Positions 13,395 to 16,769 of a DNA stretch of 16,769 nt are shown here, one piece after another. The stretch covers positions 1 to 16,769 of the forward strand of contig NZ_CP085450.1 in NCBI RefSeq assembly GCF_023824195.1, read 5' to 3'. The stretch is from Priestia megaterium. GTDB lineage: Bacteria > Bacillota > Bacilli > Bacillales > Bacillaceae_H. A model generated the notes under the pieces. It made no database searches and was not told the origin of the DNA. It was given only the letters and a program-made list of their open reading frames with translations. The translations under genes and the position numbers were made by a program. The first letter of the stretch is position 1; each line of letters starts with the position of its first letter.

Positions 13395-13712
13395 ATGAAG
13401 GTTTTAAACGAAGAGGATAAAGGCAAAACTGTTACTGTAAAGGTACAAGAAACATTGCAAATTAACCTAAAAGAAAATGCCTCAACGGGGTTTTCATGGT
13501 TAGAAGAAATTACACCTAATCAAATATTATTTTTAGTAAAAGAAGAGTTTGTTGAAAATGAATTTACACATGGAGGCAATACAATACATCGCTGGCTTTA
13601 TAAAGCAATTAAACCTGGTCAAAAGAAATTAAGATTTATATATCAACGTCCATGGATAAAAGACAAGCCTAGCACCAAAGAATTTGAAGTGAATGTGTAT
13701 GTTTCAATTTAG
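13395..13712 (+). CDS. Chagasin-type (I42) cysteine protease inhibitor
   Basis: 105 residues, the usual size of chagasin/ICP proteins. The three inhibitory loops are recognisable: NASTGFSW (28-35; family NPTTGY.W), HGGNTIHRWLY (59-69; family GxxGxxxW) and YQRPW (83-87; family Y.RPW). Known members bind the active-site cleft of C1 papain-like proteases tightly and reversibly. The gene follows such a protease by 22 bp on the same strand, so it should be its antidote or regulator. No signal peptide is seen, so both would act in the same compartment. The ATG at 13395 is preferred; a TTG at 13383 is possible. Neither has a strong ribosome-binding site, so the gene may depend on coupling. Confidence 0.85.
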   Translation: MKVLNEEDKGKTVTVKVQETLQINLKENASTGFSWLEEITPNQILFLVKEEFVENEFTHGGNTIHRWLYKAIKPGQKKLRFIYQRPWIKDKPSTKEFEVNVYVSI

Positions 13713-13878
13713 ATTTCCTAGAACTGATTTTATATCATTACTATTGGAGAAAATGCTAAATTGTTCAGATTCATTTATTTGAAATGCACCTATGTTTGTA
13801 ATTTTTCCTTCTTGAAATAAAAGTAAAACCTTTTTAAGTCAAGGTCTCTTGCTTTTCAAAATTGTTATTATCAGAATA
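13713..13878. other. Intergenic, no gene assigned
   Basis: AT-rich. A minus-strand frame of 44 sense codons, 13704-13838, contains protein-like sequence but no start or ribosome-binding site, so at most it is a remnant. Confidence 0.4.
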
Positions 13879-13914
13879 AAAAGGGGTGGAACCATTCTTT
13901 CCATCCCTTTTCTC
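13879..13914 (+). terminator. Intrinsic terminator after the protease-inhibitor pair
   Basis: AAAAGGGGTGGAA (13879-13891) pairs with TTCCATCCCTTTT (13899-13911, one G-U) and is followed by CTCT. It lies just before the promoter of copy 3. Confidence 0.75.
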
Positions 13915-13933
13915 TGTATATAAACATGTCCAA

Positions 13934-13960
13934 ACTTTTTTCATTTAATTGCATATTCTA
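13934..13960 (+). promoter_or_regulatory. Sigma-K-type promoter of copy 3
   Basis: AC (13934-13935), 16 bp, CATATTCTA (13952-13960), then CTAGTACAAGC as in the other units. The ribosome-binding site GAAAGGAGG is at 13981-13989. Confidence 0.75.
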
Positions 13961-13997
13961 CTAGTACAAGCATCTTTTTTGAAAGGAGGAATATTAG

Positions 13998-14819
13998 ATG
14001 AAAAACTCCAAAGATCTTACTACGTTGCTTCTTCTGGTCAAACTTCTTCAGAAGAAACGAAAAAGACCTTGCTTACCTGAACCTTGCTGTTGCTGTCCAT
14101 GTTGCTGTTCTTGCCCCGAACCACCTAGCCCCGGTCCTATACCCCCACCTACGCCTCAGCCCACCTATACAGAAATTGTGATTCCTGTTCCCCAACCTGA
14201 GGGAATCACAGACTTACCAGCAAATATCTATTTTCAAATCGATACACGGTTCACTGCTGCTCAAGGGCAACGAATTAAAGATGCCCTTAATGGTGTATTA
14301 TTTCATTGGTTTACTCATCACAATGAGAAATGGAATGGAGGGGCCAATAATGGTACTTCCCAACTCGCTGCTTGTACGAACACCTACGCTACTCGTAACT
14401 TACAACCCGTTTGGTATCAAGGACTTCCTATCTCTAATGGTTTAGAAGCAACCAACTTGGCTATGGATCAATTCACCCAACTCATTCGAGATAATGGCTT
14501 CCGCCTTTCTTCTCCGGCTAAAATTAACTATCATATTCCATCTCCTGTCATGAGTTCCACTATACGAGGGGAAACAGCCTTTAGACAAACAAGAGTCCCT
14601 TTATCTTTTATAATTAATCCCATTCAACTAGATAACGTAGCTTTAAATCCAGTTCTACTTACTGGTTCTATGTTTCATGCTTGGTTACATCGATCCGGTT
14701 TCTACCACCCTAAAACAACTAGTTATTTCATTGCAGAAGCTCCGATGTGCATCATGCGAGGATTTCAACCTAAAAATCCTGCCATTCCAGATTCATCCTA
14801 TATTGAACTATTTGATTAA
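13998..14819 (+). CDS. Pseudo-metzincin array protein, copy 3
   Basis: 273-residue paralogue with the same layout and the most Cys-dense head (CCCCPCCCSC). The zinc-like motif reads HAWLHRSGFYH (227-237): the third ligand position is His, while the other three copies have Asp. His and Asp are exactly the two residues that metzincins use there, which supports the motif being real. Ala228 again replaces the catalytic Glu. PMCIMRG follows as Met-turn candidate. The ATG lies 8 nt after GAAAGGAGG. It begins the array in the proposed circular order (copies 3, 4, 1, 2). A terminator follows at 14878-14913. Confidence 0.87.
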   Translation: MKNSKDLTTLLLLVKLLQKKRKRPCLPEPCCCCPCCCSCPEPPSPGPIPPPTPQPTYTEIVIPVPQPEGITDLPANIYFQIDTRFTAAQGQRIKDALNGVLFHWFTHHNEKWNGGANNGTSQLAACTNTYATRNLQPVWYQGLPISNGLEATNLAMDQFTQLIRDNGFRLSSPAKINYHIPSPVMSSTIRGETAFRQTRVPLSFIINPIQLDNVALNPVLLTGSMFHAWLHRSGFYHPKTTSYFIAEAPMCIMRGFQPKNPAIPDSSYIELFD

Positions 14820-14877
14820 ATCTAGGCTGTATATCGTATACAAAACTTTAGTTAACATAATTTTTTTTATTGGAAAG

Positions 14878-14913
14878 AAAAGCCGTTAGGGACAATATTC
14901 CTAACGGCTTTTT
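14878..14913 (+). terminator. Intrinsic terminator after copy 3
   Basis: AAAAGCCGTTAGG (14878-14890) pairs perfectly with CCTAACGGCTTTT (14900-14912) and ends in a T-run. The GCCGTTA arm is shared with the terminator after copy 1. Confidence 0.85.
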
Positions 14914-14933
14914 CTATATCAGACCATGTCCAA

Positions 14934-14960
14934 ACCCTTTTCATTTACTTGCATATTCTA
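14934..14960 (+). promoter_or_regulatory. Sigma-K-type promoter of copy 4
   Basis: AC (14934-14935), 16 bp, CATATTCTA (14952-14960), with the same downstream block. GAAAGGAGGG is at 14981-14990. Confidence 0.75.
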
Positions 14961-14997
14961 CTAGTACAAGCACCTTTTTTGAAAGGAGGGATATTAG

Positions 14998-15801
14998 ATG
15001 ACAAATTCCAGAGATCTTTCTACGCTGATTCTTCTGCTCAAACTTCTTCAGAGGAAACGAAAAAGACCGTGTTCACCTGAACCTTGCTGTTGCTGTCCAT
15101 GTTCCGAACCACCTAGCCCTGGGCCTACGCCTACACCCCAACCTATCTACAGGGAAATCACGATTCCTGTTCCCCAACCTGAAGGAATTACAGATTTACC
15201 AGCAAATATCTATTTTCAACTTGATAGAAGGTTCAATTCTGCTCAAGAGCAACGAATTAAAGATGCCATTAATGGGGTATTATTTCATTGGTTTACTCAT
15301 CACAATGAGAAATGGAATGGAGGGGCCAATAATGGTACTTCCCAACTCGCTGCTTGTACGAATACCTACGCTATCCGTAATTTACAACCTGTTTGGTATC
15401 AAGGACCTTCTATCTCTAATGGTTTAGAAGCAACCAACCTAGCTATGAATCAATTCACCCAACTCATTCGAGATAACGGCTTTCGACTTTCTTCTCCTGC
15501 TAAAATTGATTATCGTATTCCATCTCCTGTCACCAGTTCCTCTATACTGGGGGAAACAGCTTTTAGACAAAAACAAATTCCCCTATCATTTACTATCAAC
15601 CCTACATTTCTAGACAATATAGCTGTCAACACCACTCGGCTTACTGGTTCTATGCTTCATGCTTGGTTGCACCGTGCAGGTTTCTATGATCCTAAAGTAA
15701 CTAGTTATTTCATCGCTGAATGTCCAATGTGTGTAATGCGAGGGTTTCAACCTAAAAACCCAGCTATCCCAGATAGCTTTTTTTATATATCTTTTGATTA
15801 A
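14998..15801 (+). CDS. Pseudo-metzincin array protein, copy 4
   Basis: 267-residue paralogue, the shortest. The Cys head is reduced to CCCCPC directly followed by SEPPSPGPTPTPQP, having lost the SCSCP segment and part of the proline run, an in-frame length change in a repetitive stretch. HAWLHRAGFYD (221-231) has Ala for the catalytic Glu, and ECPMCVMRG adds a Cys next to the Met-turn. Its C-terminus (SFFYISFD) diverges from the YIQFFD of copies 1 and 2. The start is 8 nt after GAAAGGAGG. A hairpin follows at 15818-15848, then the antisense group II intron. Confidence 0.87.
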   Translation: MTNSRDLSTLILLLKLLQRKRKRPCSPEPCCCCPCSEPPSPGPTPTPQPIYREITIPVPQPEGITDLPANIYFQLDRRFNSAQEQRIKDAINGVLFHWFTHHNEKWNGGANNGTSQLAACTNTYAIRNLQPVWYQGPSISNGLEATNLAMNQFTQLIRDNGFRLSSPAKIDYRIPSPVTSSSILGETAFRQKQIPLSFTINPTFLDNIAVNTTRLTGSMLHAWLHRAGFYDPKVTSYFIAECPMCVMRGFQPKNPAIPDSFFYISFD

Positions 15802-15817
15802 TTTCAAAATTATTTGT

Positions 15818-15848
15818 TAGGAATGAATGTATATAATATTCATTCCTA
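15818..15848 (+). terminator. Hairpin after copy 4
   Basis: TAGGAATGAAT (15818-15828) pairs with ATTCATTCCTA (15838-15848). It corresponds to the hairpins after copies 1 and 2. The intron begins 6 bp further on. Confidence 0.5.
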
Positions 15849-15853
15849 GTTAA

Positions 15854-16629
15854 GTCGGGTAAGTTAGGGGCATCACTGCCCCTGCCTCCCCTAAGAACCG
15901 TGCGAGTCCCTTTCAAGACACATCGGCTCAAGCCTCCCATTGCAGGTCCATTTGCTATCGTATCCTCATCACACACCATAATGGTAAGTAAAACGTACGC
16001 CGACGCTCCAAATGGAGGTATACATAACAGTACGTTTCTTTCGTCAGAAGATAGCCACAACCTTATGTTCCTACGAGAGACCAACGAGAAGTCAGCTCCC
16101 TTTCGGGTCTATCATAGGTTTGTCCGTAAGGACGATAGTATCCGTCCAGTTATACAGTTTCCTGCTTTCCTGTTCTCTTTCGAGGTAACGGCATTCGCTT
16201 TCTCTCGTATCCTTTACCCTCTATCACATCGTTTGACTTTACAGCCATCCTACTGTTTACACAGATGACAAAGGGCTTACCAAGTTCCGCATCTTATAGA
16301 TACGACGAGGTTAGGTGGGTTCTTTACTCCGGGCAAGATACGGGACGCGTCACAGCAGCATTATGAATCTGCTTTTCCTCTTGCCAATACCCAAGCAAAT
16401 CTGTGCACTATCCTGAGCTAACACTTACGAAGCTTACAAACCTTCACTAATGTTCACCATACTCATCTTCCCCTAGCAGTGTTCCGAGTCGTGCACTGAC
16501 TCTCTGTTTCCGCATTTCCGCATGCAACCCACGAGCCCGTTACCAGGCCCGCAGTTTTGGACGGGGATAGTTTTTGCGTCTAAACCAGTGGCGTAAGCCA
16601 CACTATATAAAAACGACTTCTTGTCGCAC
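15854..16629 (-). mobile_element. Group II intron without encoded protein (ORF-less)
   Basis: A 776-nt ribozyme on the minus strand. It starts GTGCGAC (5' end at 16629) and ends GAC (15854). Domain V is at 15895-15929 (GAGCCG...GAAA...CGGTTC, with the AGC triad). Domain VI is at about 15857-15891 with a bulged A near the end. EBS1 CATAATGC (16358-16365) is complementary to the 8 exon bases next to the 5' splice site, GCATTATG (16630-16637). EBS2 GTGTTA (16419-16424) is complementary to the next six, TAACAC (16638-16643). Such pairing is typical of IIA/IIB introns. Between domain III and domain V there is no room for a reverse transcriptase and no trace of one, so mobility would need a protein supplied in trans. 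Reading frames of about 100-120 codons inside it are chance. Confidence 0.9.
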
Positions 16630-16650
16630 CATAATGCGTGTTACCGGAAC

Positions 16651-16685
16651 AGACAGCCTTTAGAGATACTCTCTAAAGGCTGTCT
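16651..16685. terminator. Long hairpin beside the intron
   Basis: AGACAGCCTTTAGAGA (16651-16666) pairs perfectly over 16 bp with TCTCTAAAGGCTGTCT (16670-16685), with a 3-nt loop and no T-run. It takes the place of the terminators that precede the other array promoters. Confidence 0.6.
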
Positions 16686-16705
16686 ATGTATCTTAACCTG
16701 TCCAA

Positions 16706-16732
16706 ACCTTTTTCATTTAATTACATATTCTA
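16706..16732 (+). promoter_or_regulatory. Sigma-K-type promoter and RBS of the gene starting at the window end
   Basis: AC (16706-16707), 16 bp, CATATTCTA (16724-16732), then CTAGTACAAGC and GAAAGGAGGG (16753-16762) with ATATTAG to the last base. In copies 3 and 4 the next base is the A of ATG. Position 1 of the window is such an ATG, so this is probably the promoter of copy 1 on a circular molecule. Confidence 0.75.
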
Positions 16733-16769
16733 CTAGTACAAGCATCTTTTTTGAAAGGAGGGATATTAG

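Noticed and set aside
13704..13838. Minus-strand frame of 44 sense codons after the inhibitor gene (KKVLLLFQEGKITNIGAFQI...)
   Set aside because: Protein-like, but it has no start codon or ribosome-binding site, overlaps the inhibitor gene end and is short; at most a gene remnant.
15900..16268. Plus-strand frame of 122 codons and opposed minus-strand frame of 106 codons (15764-16084)
   Set aside because: Both lie within the structured group II intron and show no protein-family features; such frames are a known annotation artefact of intron RNA.
15854..16685. Group IIC intron inserted after a terminator hairpin
   Set aside because: A hairpin does lie upstream of the 5' splice site, but it is 21 nt away and the intron uses an 8-bp EBS1 and a 6-bp EBS2 pairing, unlike group IIC.

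Overview
The window is low-GC DNA with Gram-positive ribosome-binding sites (AAGGAGG type) and many short plasmid-style genes. It contains sporulation-type promoters and a group II intron. Together these point to a plasmid of the Bacillus cereus/thuringiensis group; that attribution is inferred from style and gene content, not from a search. The last 17 bases are a ribosome-binding site and spacer that fit, base for base, in front of the ATG at position 1. The spacing of the repeated genes also closes across the two ends. The window may therefore be one complete circular plasmid of 16,769 bp, opened at a gene start.

Across the ends (about 13,930 to 16,769, then 1 to about 1,890) lies a tandem array of four paralogous genes in units of about 1 kb. 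Each has a promoter of sigma-K type (AC, 16 bp, CATATTCTA). Each encodes a protein of about 270 residues: a Leu/Lys N-terminus, a Cys/Pro-rich segment, and a domain ending in a metzincin-like zinc motif HAWLHRxGxx(D/H) with a Met-turn-like PMC-x-MRG. The catalytic Glu of HExxH is Ala in all four copies. This looks like a family of sporulation-expressed pseudo-metalloproteases. A 776-nt group II intron without a protein gene sits antisense between copies 4 and 1. Its ends are fixed by exon-binding pairings and by an unoccupied paralogous site after copy 2.

Beside the array (11,914 to 13,712), on the same strand, are a Pro/Tyr-rich small protein with its own sigma-K-like promoter, a papain-like C1 cysteine protease, and directly after it a chagasin-type (I42) inhibitor of such proteases. 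With the array these form a plausible mother-cell or spore-associated cargo module.

From 2,338 to 4,335 is an autoregulated three-gene operon encoding an XRE repressor, an ImmA/IrrE metallopeptidase and a PIN-domain protein, preceded by two perfect 15-bp operators. It has the make-up of a toxin-antitoxin or stress-response module.

The remainder (4,400 to 11,800) is a plasmid backbone. It includes a MerR/RacA-like coiled-coil DNA-binding protein flanked by repeated CCGTTATA sites and palindromic AACTTAAG repeats. It also holds a winged-helix protein proposed as replication initiator. The leader of that gene is overlapped by a structured antisense RNA of about 125 nt with its own promoter and terminator, as in antisense copy-number control. 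Three ribbon-helix-helix proteins, a GerE/LuxR-type regulator, two small zinc-finger-like proteins and several unrecognised proteins complete it. No relaxase, transposase or known cry gene is visible.
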